A stretch of DNA of 59,331 bases from Paractinoplanes rishiriensis. Its GTDB lineage: Bacteria; Actinomycetota; Actinomycetes; Mycobacteriales; Micromonosporaceae. Shown piece after piece: positions 7,740 to 16,363 of the stretch (its first letter is position 1; each line of letters begins with the position of its first letter). Under the pieces are notes generated by a model. The model searched no databases. It was not told the origin of the DNA and saw only the letters and a program-made list of their open reading frames with translations. The translations under genes were made by a program, and so were the position numbers. The stretch spans positions 1-59,331 of the forward strand of contig NZ_BOMV01000041.1 in NCBI RefSeq assembly GCF_016862375.1, read 5' to 3'.

Positions 7740-9229
7740 CACGAGGCCCCGGTGATCCGGGTGGCCGCCAGCTTGCCGGAGATCAGCACCATCGGCACGC
7801 CCACGCCGGGCTGGGTGCCCGAACCGGTGAAGACCACGTTTTCGAGCGCGGGGTGCAGGTTCGACGGCCGGAACGGACCGGTCTGTCCGAAGGTGTGCGC
7901 GGCCGCGAACGGCGTACCGGCCGCCATGCCCTGGTCCTGCCAGTCCGCCGGGGTGATCACCCGCTGTACCTCGATCCCGTCGCCGAAGCCCACATAGCCG
8001 CGCCTCTCCAGGGTGCGGACCAGCGACGCCGCATACCGCTCGGCCAGGTCGCCACGCCAGTCCATCGGTCCGGTGACCAGATTGGGTGCGGGTGCCAGCA
8101 CGTAATAGGTCTGCCGGCCGTCCGGAGCAGCCGCCGGGTCGGTGTGCGTGGGGTTCGTGACCAGCAGCGACGGGTCGCTCATCAGCAGGCCGTCCCGGAT
8201 CACTTCGTCGAAGGTGCGCTTCCAGTGCGTACCGAAATGGATGTTGTGATGGGCGATTTTCCGGTACGCCTGCCGTGAGCCCACATGCAGCACCACGCAC
8301 GACGGCGAGTACCGCAGTTTGCGGGACCGGCCCGGCGGGAGGAGATCGCGGTACGCGACCGGCAGATCGGGGTTGAGCACCACCACGTCGGCGGGGATCC
8401 GGCTGCCGTCCGCGGTGATCACCCCGGTGGCCCGGCCGGCGCTCGTCTCGACCCGGGTGACCGTGGTGTCGTAGCGGAACGTGACCCCGTGCTTTTCGGC
8501 CGCGCCGGCCAGCGCCCGCGGCACCGCGTGCATGCCGCCCTTGGGGAAATAGACCCCGGCCACCGAGTCCAGGTACGCGATGACGGCGTAGATCGCGAGT
8601 GCATCGTGCGGCGCGAGCCCCGCGTACATGGCCTGGAAAGAAAAAATGCGCAGCGTGCGCGGGTCCCGGAAGAATTCGCCCATCTTGGGTTGGAGGCGGC
8701 GGAAGCCGCCCATCCCGAGCAGCTTGAGCAGGTTGAGGTTGAGCAGGTCGAACGGGGTGTCCAGGTTGCGGCCGATGAAGTGGTGGCGCTCCAGCTGCCA
8801 GAGCTGCCGGGCGAAGTCGACGAAGCGCAGGTAGCCGTCGGCCTCGCGGGGACCGCACACCCGGCTGATCTCGGCGGCCATCCGGACCGTGTCGGTGCGG
8901 ACGTCCAGCGTGGAGCCGTCCGGGTAGTAGGCCCGGTACGCGGGGTCGAGCGGGGTGAGTTCCAGCCAGTCGGTCAACCGCTCGCCGACTGCGGCCAGCG
9001 GCTCCTCGATCAGCGACGGCATGGTCAGCACGGTGGGGCCGGTGTCGAACTCGTATCCCTGCGCGGCGAGGCGCCCGGCCCGGCCGCCGGGGACCGGTTC
9101 CCGCTCGACCACGGTGACCTGGCGGCCGGCCGCGGCCAGGTGCAGGGCGCAGGCCAGGCCGCCCAGTCCGGCGCCGACCACCACCACCCGGTCGGTGGGT
9201 CCCGTCACGATTCGCATGGCTGACATCAT
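7739..9229 (-). CDS. crtI: Phytoene desaturase
   Basis: The 496-residue FAD-dependent desaturase begins with a dinucleotide-binding motif (VVVVGAGLGGLACALHLA, about 15-32) and ends with the conserved CrtI-type segment GSGTQPGVGVPMVLISGKL, both typical of bacterial phytoene desaturases that convert phytoene to lycopene or neurosporene. The start used is the ATG at 9229, which overlaps the crtE stop by 4 nt (ATGA). The Met at residue 5 is an alternative. It is the second gene of the minus-strand crt operon. Confidence 0.93.
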   Translation of the reverse strand: MMSAMRIVTGPTDRVVVVGAGLGGLACALHLAAAGRQVTVVEREPVPGGRAGRLAAQGYEFDTGPTVLTMPSLIEEPLAAVGERLTDWLELTPLDPAYRAYYPDGSTLDVRTDTVRMAAEISRVCGPREADGYLRFVDFARQLWQLERHHFIGRNLDTPFDLLNLNLLKLLGMGGFRRLQPKMGEFFRDPRTLRIFSFQAMYAGLAPHDALAIYAVIAYLDSVAGVYFPKGGMHAVPRALAGAAEKHGVTFRYDTTVTRVETSAGRATGVITADGSRIPADVVVLNPDLPVAYRDLLPPGRSRKLRYSPSCVVLHVGSRQAYRKIAHHNIHFGTHWKRTFDEVIRDGLLMSDPSLLVTNPTHTDPAAAPDGRQTYYVLAPAPNLVTGPMDWRGDLAERYAASLVRTLERRGYVGFGDGIEVQRVITPADWQDQGMAAGTPFAAAHTFGQTGPFRPSNLHPALENVVFTGSGTQPGVGVPMVLISGKLAATRITGAS

Positions 9230-10383
9230 GCCGGGCGCTGGGTGGCGCGGACGGCGAGCTCGTTCAGCGCGGCCCGGCTGTCCGGCCGGATCGGCGCGGT
9301 GGCCAGCACCGCGGCCGCCTCGGCGACCCGGTCCCGGATCATGGTCTCGACCCGCTCCGGAGCGCCGGTGTCCGCGATGACCTGCGCGATCCGGGCGATC
9401 TGGTCGTGGTCGGGCCCGCCGGGGCCGTCGGCGGGGTTGACGGCCCCGGCGGGGTCATACGCCAGCTCAGCCTGCTGCGCGGGAGTGGCAAGCCGGCGGG
9501 CGAGCATGAGCAGGGTGGTGGGTTTGCCGGAACGCAGATCGTCGCCGGCCGGTTTGCCGGTGACGGCCGGGTCGCCGTACACCCCGAGCAGGTCGTCGCG
9601 GAGCTGGAAGGCCTCCCCGACGAGCAGTCCGTAGCGCGCGTACGCCTCGTCCAGGGCCGGGTCGTCGACCGGGCCGGCCAGCGCGAGGCCGAACTGGAGC
9701 GGGCGTTGCACCGTGTAGCCCGCGGTCTTGAGCCGGGCGACCAGCAGGGCCTGCTCGACCGACCAGTCCCCGGGCTTGGTCTCCCCGAGCACGTCCAGGT
9801 ATTGCCCGGCGACCGCCTCGACCCGCATCCGGTCGTAGCAGGACCGGACCGCGAACAGCGTGGCGGTAGCCACCGGGCTGCGGGCCAGCAGCTGGTCGGC
9901 CCAGACCAGGCACAGGTCGCCGACCAGGATGGCCGCGGTCGAGCCGAACCGGTCGGCGTCGCCGGAGCGGCCGTCCGAGGCGTGCTGGCCCGCGAAGATC
10001 CGGTGCGCGGTCGGCCGGCCGCGGCGGGTCGCCGACTCGTCCATCACGTCGTCGTGCACCAGCGCGAACGTGTGCATCAGCTCGAGCGCGGCGAGCGCCG
10101 GCAGCAGCGGTTCGATCGGCTCGCCGGGCTGGGTGACCCCACGCCAGCCCCAGTAGGCGAAGGTCGGCCGCAGTCGCTTGCCGCCGGCCAGCACCAGGTC
10201 ACGGGCGGTGCGGGCGAGCCCGCCGAGGGCCGGGTCGATGCCGTCCAGCGCGACGGTCTGCGCCGCCAGGAAGTCGGCCAGGGTGCCCTCGATCGCATCG
10301 ATCAGCACCGTTACGCGGGCAGCTTGGCGGGGTATGCCGCGGTGCCGGTTTCCCTCGAGCGTGTCGTTCGCCACGGGACTCAC
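9226..10383 (-). CDS. crtE: Polyprenyl diphosphate synthase (GGPP synthase)
   Basis: The 385-residue trans-prenyltransferase condenses isopentenyl diphosphate units, most likely to geranylgeranyl diphosphate for carotenoids. The first Asp-rich motif is Asp111-Asp-Val-Met-Asp115 (in HDDVMDES) and the second is DDLLGVYGD in the C-terminal half. GGKRLRP at about 67-73 is the usual substrate-binding motif. The GTG start at 10383 is uncertain: the first 25 residues are poorly conserved in character and a later GTG is possible. It is the first gene of the crtE-crtI-idi-regulator operon and diverges from crtB. Confidence 0.92.
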   Translation of the reverse strand: MSPVANDTLEGNRHRGIPRQAARVTVLIDAIEGTLADFLAAQTVALDGIDPALGGLARTARDLVLAGGKRLRPTFAYWGWRGVTQPGEPIEPLLPALAALELMHTFALVHDDVMDESATRRGRPTAHRIFAGQHASDGRSGDADRFGSTAAILVGDLCLVWADQLLARSPVATATLFAVRSCYDRMRVEAVAGQYLDVLGETKPGDWSVEQALLVARLKTAGYTVQRPLQFGLALAGPVDDPALDEAYARYGLLVGEAFQLRDDLLGVYGDPAVTGKPAGDDLRSGKPTTLLMLARRLATPAQQAELAYDPAGAVNPADGPGGPDHDQIARIAQVIADTGAPERVETMIRDRVAEAAAVLATAPIRPDSRAALNELAVRATQRPA

Positions 10384-10439
10384 CGTACTCTAGGTTGGTA
10401 GTTGCGTCGATTCGTGCGTCGATTTTCGGAGGGTTTCCG
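10384..10439. promoter_or_regulatory. Divergent crtE/crtB promoter region with a direct repeat
   Basis: This 56-bp gap must hold the promoters of both carotenoid transcripts. It contains a perfect 10-bp direct repeat, tgcgtcgatt, at 10403-10412 and 10415-10424 (period 12 bp). CarH-type regulators are known to bind direct repeats with about one helical turn spacing, so this is a candidate operator for the MerR/B12 regulator of the same cluster (inference). A GGAGGG ribosome binding site at 10428-10433 precedes the crtB start. Confidence 0.5.
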
Positions 10440-11315
10440 GTGGAAACGGATGTGGCCGCGGCCTACCAGCGCTGCCGGGCCCTGCACAAGCGCCACGGCC
10501 GCACCTACTACCTGGCCACCCGGCTGCTGCCGGCCTGGAAGCGGCGGCACGTGCACGCGCTCTACGGCTTCACCCGATATGCGGACGAAATCGTCGATCA
10601 GACCGAGGCGCTCCCGGCCGCCGAGCGCGCCGCCCGGCTGACCGCGTGGTCTGAGCGGTTCGTGGCGGGCCTGCACGGTGAACCGGTCGACGACCCGCTG
10701 CTGCCCGCCGTGCTGCACACCATCGCGGTGTTCGACCTCGACGTGGACGACTTCGACACGTTCCTGCGCTGCATGGCGATGGATCTGACGATCACCAGCT
10801 ACCCGGCCTACGACGATCTGCTCGGCTACATGGAGGGCTCGGCCGCCGTGATCGGCACCATGATGTTGCCGATCCTCGGTTCCCGCGATCCCGCCGCGGC
10901 CCGCGAACCCGCCCGCCAACTCGGCCTCGCGTTCCAGCTCACCAACTTCATCCGGGACGTCGCCGAGGACCTCGAGCGCGGCCGCGTCTATCTGCCGCAG
11001 GAGGACCTCGCCCGGTTCGGCCTGAGCACCGCCGATCTGCGTCCGGGCAACCCCAGGATCAAACCCCTGATCTCGTACGAGGTGAGCCGGGCGCGACGGC
11101 ATTACCGGGCCGCCGCGCCCGGCATCCCGCTGCTCGAGCCCGCATCCCAGGCCTGCATGCGAACCGCGTTCGAGCTGTACGGCGGCATCCTGGACGAGGT
11201 CGAGGCGGCCGGCTACGACGTGTTCGCCCGGCGGGCCACGGTGCCCAACCGGCGACGGGCCGCGGTCGCCGTGCGCAGCCTGCTGACCAGGCCCGGCGCC
11301 CCGGTGGCGTCGTGA
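10440..11315 (+). CDS. crtB: Phytoene synthase
   Basis: The 291-residue squalene/phytoene synthase family enzyme joins two GGPP molecules to phytoene. The two Asp-rich metal sites are visible: YADEIVDQ (Asp49, Asp53) and FIRDVAEDLERGR, followed by VYLPQEDL. I chose the GTG at 10440 over the upstream TTG at 10395 because GGAGGG lies 6 nt before it. The stop overlaps the photolyase start by one base (TGATG), so the two genes are translationally coupled. Confidence 0.94.
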   Translation: METDVAAAYQRCRALHKRHGRTYYLATRLLPAWKRRHVHALYGFTRYADEIVDQTEALPAAERAARLTAWSERFVAGLHGEPVDDPLLPAVLHTIAVFDLDVDDFDTFLRCMAMDLTITSYPAYDDLLGYMEGSAAVIGTMMLPILGSRDPAAAREPARQLGLAFQLTNFIRDVAEDLERGRVYLPQEDLARFGLSTADLRPGNPRIKPLISYEVSRARRHYRAAAPGIPLLEPASQACMRTAFELYGGILDEVEAAGYDVFARRATVPNRRRAAVAVRSLLTRPGAPVAS

Positions 11316-12640
11316 TGCGTACCGCCGTCGTCCTCTTCACCCGCGACCTGCGTGTGCACGACAACCCCGCGCTCGCCGCCGCCTGCGCGAACGCCGACCG
11401 GGTGGTGCCGCTGTTCGTGCTCGACCCGAAGCTCGCCGGCCTCTCGCCGAACCGGCTGCGCTTCCTGCACCAGTCGCTCGCCGACCTGCGTGCGACGCTG
11501 CGCGACAGGGGCGGCGACCTGGTGCTGCGCACCGGCGACCCGGTGGCCGAGACGATGAAGGTGGCCGGCGAGGTCGGCGCCACGATGCTCGGGATGGCCG
11601 CGGACGTCACCGCGTACGCCCGTCGCCGGGAACGCCGGCTGACCGCGGAGTGCGAGCGGGAGCGGATCTCGTTGCGCTTGTTCCCGGGGGTGACGATCGT
11701 CGACCCGGGGGTGCTGCGGCCGGGTGGCGGCGGTCCCGCGTACAAGGTCTTCTCGCCCTACCACCGGGCCTGGCAGTCGGCGACCTGGCGGGACGAGGTG
11801 GCCACCCCGCGCCGGATCACCGTGCCGGACGGCGTCGCAGCCGGGGGGATGCCGGCGATCGGGGCCGGCGAGTCACCGGACGCGGCCGGCGGCGGCGAGA
11901 CCGAGGGACGCCGGCGACTCGGCACCTGGCTCAACCACCTCGACCCGTACCCGGACCTGCATGACGACCTGCCCGCCGACGGGACCAGCCGGCTCAGTGC
12001 GTACCTGCGCTTTGGTTGTGTCTCGCCACTCGCTCTCGCCAATGCAGCCAGGCAGCGCAACGCCGAGGCCTATGTCCGCCAGCTCTGCTGGCGGGACTTT
12101 TATTACCAGGTGGTGCTGACCTTCCCCAAGATCTCCACGGACGCTTACCGGCCGAATGCCGACGACACCTGGCGCGCCGACCCGGAGGCCCTGAAGCACT
12201 GGCAGGACGGACAGACCGGGGTGCCCATTGTGGACGCCGGGATGCGCCAGCTGAGGGCCGAGGGGTGGATGCACAACCGGGCCCGCCTGATCACCGCGGC
12301 GTTCCTCACCAAGCACCTGGGCGTCGACTGGCGACCGGGCCTGGCCTGGTTCTTCCGCTGGCTGATCGACGGCGACGTGCCGAACAACTCCGGCAATTGG
12401 CAGTGGGTCGCGGGCACCGGAAACGACACCCGTCCCTACCGCCGCTTCAATCCGATCCGTCAGGCCCAGCGTTTCGACCCCGATGGCGTGTACGTTCGGC
12501 GCTACGTACCCGAGTTGAAATCGGTCGAGGGCGCCGCCGTCCACCAGCCGTGGCGCCTCCCGGCCGACATTCGTCGCGGCCTCGATTACCCCGGACCCCT
12601 GGAGTCACACCGGGACGAGGCAGTCTGGCTGCGGCCGTAA
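11315..12640 (+). CDS. phr: Deoxyribodipyrimidine photolyase (class I CPD photolyase)
   Basis: The 441-residue protein has the N-terminal antenna-binding Rossmann domain (TAVVLFTRDLRVHDNPAL) and the C-terminal FAD domain, with hallmarks WRDFYYQVV, PIVDAGMRQLRAEGWMHNR and SGNWQWVAGTGNDTRPYR. It repairs UV-induced pyrimidine dimers using light. Start: the ATG at 11315 overlaps the crtB stop; the GTG at 11312 is one codon earlier. Co-transcription with crtB and proximity to a B12-type light regulator suggest one light-protection regulon. Position-specific residues that separate photolyase from cryptochrome were not checked by alignment. Confidence 0.93.
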   Translation: MRTAVVLFTRDLRVHDNPALAAACANADRVVPLFVLDPKLAGLSPNRLRFLHQSLADLRATLRDRGGDLVLRTGDPVAETMKVAGEVGATMLGMAADVTAYARRRERRLTAECERERISLRLFPGVTIVDPGVLRPGGGGPAYKVFSPYHRAWQSATWRDEVATPRRITVPDGVAAGGMPAIGAGESPDAAGGGETEGRRRLGTWLNHLDPYPDLHDDLPADGTSRLSAYLRFGCVSPLALANAARQRNAEAYVRQLCWRDFYYQVVLTFPKISTDAYRPNADDTWRADPEALKHWQDGQTGVPIVDAGMRQLRAEGWMHNRARLITAAFLTKHLGVDWRPGLAWFFRWLIDGDVPNNSGNWQWVAGTGNDTRPYRRFNPIRQAQRFDPDGVYVRRYVPELKSVEGAAVHQPWRLPADIRRGLDYPGPLESHRDEAVWLRP

Positions 12641-12843
12641 CAGCGGGGTCCGCCTGGCCCGTTGCGTCCGTCAACCTGGGGGCCGGCGGATCCCGCGCCA
12701 CGCTTGCTATGCCCCGGCAGCCGCGTCTCTAACACTCGCGATCATCGGTGCCGGGCCGCGTTCCGCCACGGAAAGGCGGATTCTCCGTTCCACGAGCAGC
12801 AACGTCGATCTATTCTCACAGGACGCTTTCGAGGAGGAACGGC

Positions 12844-13152
12844 GTGCTGACATTCACAAATGCGGCCGAACAAGGGGCGTGGACCCTGGCCGAGGCACTG
12901 AGCGAAAAGGCCTTCGCGGCCATGAAACAGGCGGAGGAGGCGGCCGAGGCGTTCCGCACCGGCAAGCTGGCCATGCGCCGGCAATTCAAGTCGCGCGGCA
13001 TGTCCGAAATAGACGCCGACATCCGATGGTCAGGCACCACGCAGGCACGGAAGGCTCTGTCCGACAACGAGTGGTACATGGCGCAGGCCAGCATGTACAA
13101 CGAGGCCGCGGCCGCGCAGTACGCGAAGGCGCTCTACCTCAAGAAGAGCTGA
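12844..13152 (+). CDS. Small helical protein of unknown function
   Basis: I do not recognise this 102-residue protein with confidence. It is Ala/Lys/Glu-rich and almost entirely helical by composition, with no Cys and no membrane segment. The C-terminal half (ALSDNEWYMAQASMYNEAAA) is reminiscent of small proteins found in actinophages; that is an impression, not a match. The GTG at 12844 follows a strong GAGGAGG at 12831-12837. The 3' end overlaps the convergent DUF2786 gene by 14 nt. Confidence 0.65.
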   Translation: MLTFTNAAEQGAWTLAEALSEKAFAAMKQAEEAAEAFRTGKLAMRRQFKSRGMSEIDADIRWSGTTQARKALSDNEWYMAQASMYNEAAAAQYAKALYLKKS

Positions 13153-13822
13153 CCTCGGTCCGGCCGCCCAGGTCGGCGGTCTGACCGGCGTGATACCCGT
13201 GCGCCATCCCGCCGCCGCGCAGCCGCCGCGGGCCCATCTTGGCCAGCCGCGGATAGACCTCGTTCCGGCGCCGCTCGACCAGGTCGGTGCGGTCGACCAG
13301 GACCAGTTCGGCACCCGGCTCGGCCGCGACCGCACTCCGCTCGGCCGCCCGGAGCCGCGCCTGAATCGCCTGCGTGTAGCCGGCCAGCCAGGACCGGCGG
13401 TACGCCGCCGCGTGCTGTCCGCCCGGCACCGGCGCACCGGTCAGCCCGTGCGCCGCCTGCACCAGCAGCGAGGTGAACAGCAGCTCGACCCGTTCCAGGT
13501 CGGCGCCGTGCCCGAACAGGTGGAGCCGCAGGTCACCCGGCCGCGCGAGCTGCACGACGCGACAGCGCAGTGCGGCGGCCACCGCCGCGAGCAGGGCCGC
13601 TTTGTCCCGGGCGTACGGGGCGACGACCGTGACCATCCGGTCGCCCACCGGATCGGCCGTGGGGTCCGCCGCGGCCAGCAGTGCCTGGTCGACGCCGTAC
13701 TTGGCGATCAGGTCGGTGGCCTTGGCCGTGAACGCCTCGGCCTCGGCCGCGGTGCACGCCGGGTCCTCGGCCATGGCCAGCAGCTTGCGGACCCTGGCGA
13801 GCAGCGGATCGTCGTCGTTCAT
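13139..13822 (-). CDS. DUF2786 domain-containing protein
   Basis: The 227-residue protein starts with the DUF2786 signature: a leucine-rich helix RVRKLLAMAEDPACTAAEAE followed by FTAKATDLIAKYGVD. The rest is a mixed domain seen in actinobacterial members. The function of the family is unknown; members occur in phages and chromosomes. No membrane segment or catalytic motif is evident. It overlaps the convergent small helical gene at its 3' end and stands alone as a transcription unit. Confidence 0.8.
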   Translation of the reverse strand: MNDDDPLLARVRKLLAMAEDPACTAAEAEAFTAKATDLIAKYGVDQALLAAADPTADPVGDRMVTVVAPYARDKAALLAAVAAALRCRVVQLARPGDLRLHLFGHGADLERVELLFTSLLVQAAHGLTGAPVPGGQHAAAYRRSWLAGYTQAIQARLRAAERSAVAAEPGAELVLVDRTDLVERRRNEVYPRLAKMGPRRLRGGGMAHGYHAGQTADLGGRTEVSSS

Positions 13823-13844
13823 GCGGACCCATGATGCAGGTCGC

Positions 13845-14300
13845 TCATGCGGCCCGGTGGCGCAGGGTCGCGACCGTCGAGCCGGCCAGCGCCAGGAGAC
13901 AGTCGGGCAGTTGCCCGTCGGCGATGGCCGCGCCGAACAGGGCCTCGCCGGTGCTGATGTCGCCGTTCATGTAGGCGCTGACGAACCGCGCCACCCAGCG
14001 CTTGTCATATCGAGCATCGTCAATGCCAGGGAAGTCAAGTGTCCATGCTCCGCCTGGCGGGACCTGCCCGACCATGGTGGCGGCGAGGCACCAGGCGACG
14101 TCGTAAGCTCCGACGACGCCGAACCGGTCGACGACCGCGTCGAAGGTGCCGACCACGGCGTCACTGTCGCCGCTCAGCGCACTCTCCAAGACCAGCGCCG
14201 CGTCGTCGAAAGCGTGCTGTGGTACCTCCGTCACGCCAAGAAAGGTACGTGGATCGGTCAAGGTGTGCTCGTCGACGGCCGAACTAGTACCGGAATTCAC
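13845..14300 (-). CDS. Conserved-looking protein of unknown function
   Basis: This 151-residue protein is not recognised. It is acidic, mostly helical, has no signal or membrane segment, and ends in a short basic tail (TVATLRHRAA). The GTG start at 14300 overlaps the stop of the thioesterase gene by 4 nt (GTGA), which decides the start and indicates a two-gene operon. A role linked to the thioesterase is possible only by context. Confidence 0.65.
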   Translation of the reverse strand: MNSGTSSAVDEHTLTDPRTFLGVTEVPQHAFDDAALVLESALSGDSDAVVGTFDAVVDRFGVVGAYDVAWCLAATMVGQVPPGGAWTLDFPGIDDARYDKRWVARFVSAYMNGDISTGEALFGAAIADGQLPDCLLALAGSTVATLRHRAA

Positions 14301-14713
14301 GCTCCGCGAAGAAGGCACGTGATCCGCGCGGTGCAGACCCGATCCCCGTCGTCGTCGGTGATGACCACCTCGTACGTGGCCATCGTGCGACCCCGGTGCA
14401 CCGGCCTGGCCACCCCGGTCACCACCCCCGAGCGGGCGCCCTTGTGATGGGTGGCGTTGATGTCCACGCCCACCGCGAACGGCCGGTCCACGGTCTGGCC
14501 GTGCATCGCGGCGCCGACCGAGCCGAGCGTCTCGGCCAGCACGCACGAGGCGCCCCCGTGCAGCAGCCCGTACGGCTGGGTGTTGCCGACCACCGGCATG
14601 GTGCCGACCACCCGATCCGGCGACGCCTCGCTGAGCTCGATGCCCATCCGCTCGCCGAGCGCGCCTCCGCCGGAGGTGAACAGGCCCTCGACGGCGTCGG
14701 CTGCGATATCCAT
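14297..14713 (-). CDS. PaaI-type hotdog thioesterase
   Basis: The 138-residue hotdog-fold protein has the family signature PYGLLHGGASCVLAETLGS with the HGG motif near residue 52-54, and the downstream VDINATHHKGA strand. The family hydrolyses acyl-CoA thioesters; phenylacetyl-CoA, 4-hydroxybenzoyl-CoA and 1,4-dihydroxy-2-naphthoyl-CoA thioesterases are all alike at this level, so the substrate is open. It is the first gene of an operon with the unknown gene that follows. Confidence 0.87.
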   Translation of the reverse strand: MDIAADAVEGLFTSGGGALGERMGIELSEASPDRVVGTMPVVGNTQPYGLLHGGASCVLAETLGSVGAAMHGQTVDRPFAVGVDINATHHKGARSGVVTGVARPVHRGRTMATYEVVITDDDGDRVCTARITCLLRGA

Positions 14714-14834
14714 GAGCCGGTACGTTACCTCCGGTTGCGCGCCTTTCCTGCGACTTCGATCACATCAGCCGGGTCGCGGAGTCGCCCCGCTGGTCCTACT
14801 GTTCGCATGACCGATCCGGCCTTGAGGAGACCAC

Positions 14835-15083
14835 ATGACCGAGCCGCAGGACACCGTCGAGACGCGCGGCGACGACCGCGTCGACCTGATCGCGAACGAC
14901 ACCACCGGCGACGGCCGGCCGAACGTCTGGGTGTCGGACACCGACGGCGACGGCAAGCCGGACCTGTTCCAGTTCGACACGGACGGCGACGGCCGGGTCG
15001 ACATCACCATCGTCGACCTCGACCAGGACGGCACCCCGGAGACCGTGGTGGACGGCGACGGCGGCCTCCCGCCGCAGGTCTAG
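14835..15083 (+). CDS. Small Asp-rich protein with DxDGDG calcium-binding-like repeats
   Basis: The 82-residue, very acidic protein carries a series of DxDxDG units: TTGDGRPN, DTDGDGKPD, DTDGDGRVD and DLDQDGTPE, spaced about 12-14 residues apart. Such units resemble the calcium loops of dockerin, thrombospondin type 3 and FG-GAP repeats. No signal peptide or membrane segment is seen, so it would act in the cytoplasm unless exported another way. The ATG at 14835 follows GGAG at about 14827. It is convergent with, and overlaps by 4 nt, the PrsW-like gene. Confidence 0.7.
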   Translation: MTEPQDTVETRGDDRVDLIANDTTGDGRPNVWVSDTDGDGKPDLFQFDTDGDGRVDITIVDLDQDGTPETVVDGDGGLPPQV

Positions 15084-16363
15084 GCGCCGCCGAGCGCGGA
15101 CAGCGCGGCCCACAGCACGGCGATCGCGAGCAGCGTCGTACCGACCGTGGAGGCGGTATGACGCCATGACCGCGGGCCGGCGACCGCCTCCGGGTGACCG
15201 AGGCGGCGCAGCAGCGCCCGCTGTTCGCGGATCTCATCGCACCGGGAGCCGGCCGACCCGTCGGACACCCGCGCCGAGGCGCGGCTGAGCTCGACCGCCA
15301 GCCGCGCCTGACCGCGCTGGAGGCGGCGGACGGCCCGGCCCGCCTCGCGTCCGGCCGCGGTCATGGCGTGCCGGCGGGCTGCCGACCGGCCGGCACCCGA
15401 GCCGAGCACCGCCAGTTCGCCCTCCGTGATCAGCTCGGGGTCGCGGAGGGTGGCCAACTGCCCGACGTAGTAGTCCGCCTCTCGGTCGTGCAGATGCCGC
15501 ACCAGCAGCAGGATCAGCAGCAGCGGCGGCAGGCCCTTGAGCAGCAGCACGCCGAGCAGCCCCAGGGTGCCGTTGCCCAGACCGTCGCCGAACAGCGGCG
15601 AGTTCCAGAGCACGTGCGCGGCCCACGCCCCGGCCACGGCCAGCAGCGCCACCCCGGCCCGGTGTGGCCGGCCGCGGCCGCGCTGCACCACCAGATAGCC
15701 GATGCCGGCCCCGGCCAGCGCGCCGAACAGCGTGTGGCTCCACACCCCCGACAGGAAGCCGCGCAGCAGGAACGTGGCCACCACCGGCTGCACCTGGTCA
15801 CCCTGCCCGGCGAGCGCCACCGCGCCGACCGCGAAGACGACGTCCTCGGCGATCTGGAAGCCGAGCCCCACCATGGCGCCGTAGACCACGCCGTCCAGCA
15901 CGCTGTTCACCTGCGTGCGGGCCATCAGCACGATGGCCACCACGCCGAGCGTCTTGGCGGTCTCCTCGACCGTCGGACCGGCCAGCGCCGCGCCCCAGTC
16001 GGCCGCGAGATGCGGCGAGCCGAGCTTGGCCATCAGGTTTTCCAGGGCCGCGCTGCCCGGTATGGACACCGCGGTGGCCACCAGCGCACCCCAGGCCAGC
16101 GCCAGCACCAGCAGTTCGGTCGGTTCCCGCTCGAGGAAGTCGAGTTCCGAGAGAAAAAGCCAAAACGGTACGGCGAACAGCGCGAACAACAGCACGGCGG
16201 TGCCCGCGGCGATCGGGTACGCCACGAAGAAGCGCCCGGTCAACTGGGTCATCCGCACCGCACCCGCCACGAGCAGGACCAGCACCACCCAGAACGCCGG
16301 CGTCCGGGCCAGCGCGGACGCCCGGCCGCCGGCACTGGCGGGCCGGACCACGGCCGACGTCAC
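15080..16363 (-). CDS. PrsW-like intramembrane metalloprotease
   Basis: The 427-residue multispanning protein has the PrsW catalytic motifs: Glu133-Glu134-x-x-Lys137 in TVEETAKT, GFQIAED with Glu173, WSHTLFG with His210 and AAHVLWN with His250. About eight hydrophobic segments fill residues 23-300; a basic and helical cytoplasmic region follows, with one more hydrophobic segment at the very C-terminus. In Bacillus PrsW cuts the anti-sigma factor RsiW; no anti-sigma gene is near here. The GTG start overlaps the stop of the upstream gene (GTGA), so the two are coupled. Confidence 0.85.
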   Translation of the reverse strand: MTSAVVRPASAGGRASALARTPAFWVVLVLLVAGAVRMTQLTGRFFVAYPIAAGTAVLLFALFAVPFWLFLSELDFLEREPTELLVLALAWGALVATAVSIPGSAALENLMAKLGSPHLAADWGAALAGPTVEETAKTLGVVAIVLMARTQVNSVLDGVVYGAMVGLGFQIAEDVVFAVGAVALAGQGDQVQPVVATFLLRGFLSGVWSHTLFGALAGAGIGYLVVQRGRGRPHRAGVALLAVAGAWAAHVLWNSPLFGDGLGNGTLGLLGVLLLKGLPPLLLILLLVRHLHDREADYYVGQLATLRDPELITEGELAVLGSGAGRSAARRHAMTAAGREAGRAVRRLQRGQARLAVELSRASARVSDGSAGSRCDEIREQRALLRRLGHPEAVAGPRSWRHTASTVGTTLLAIAVLWAALSALGGA

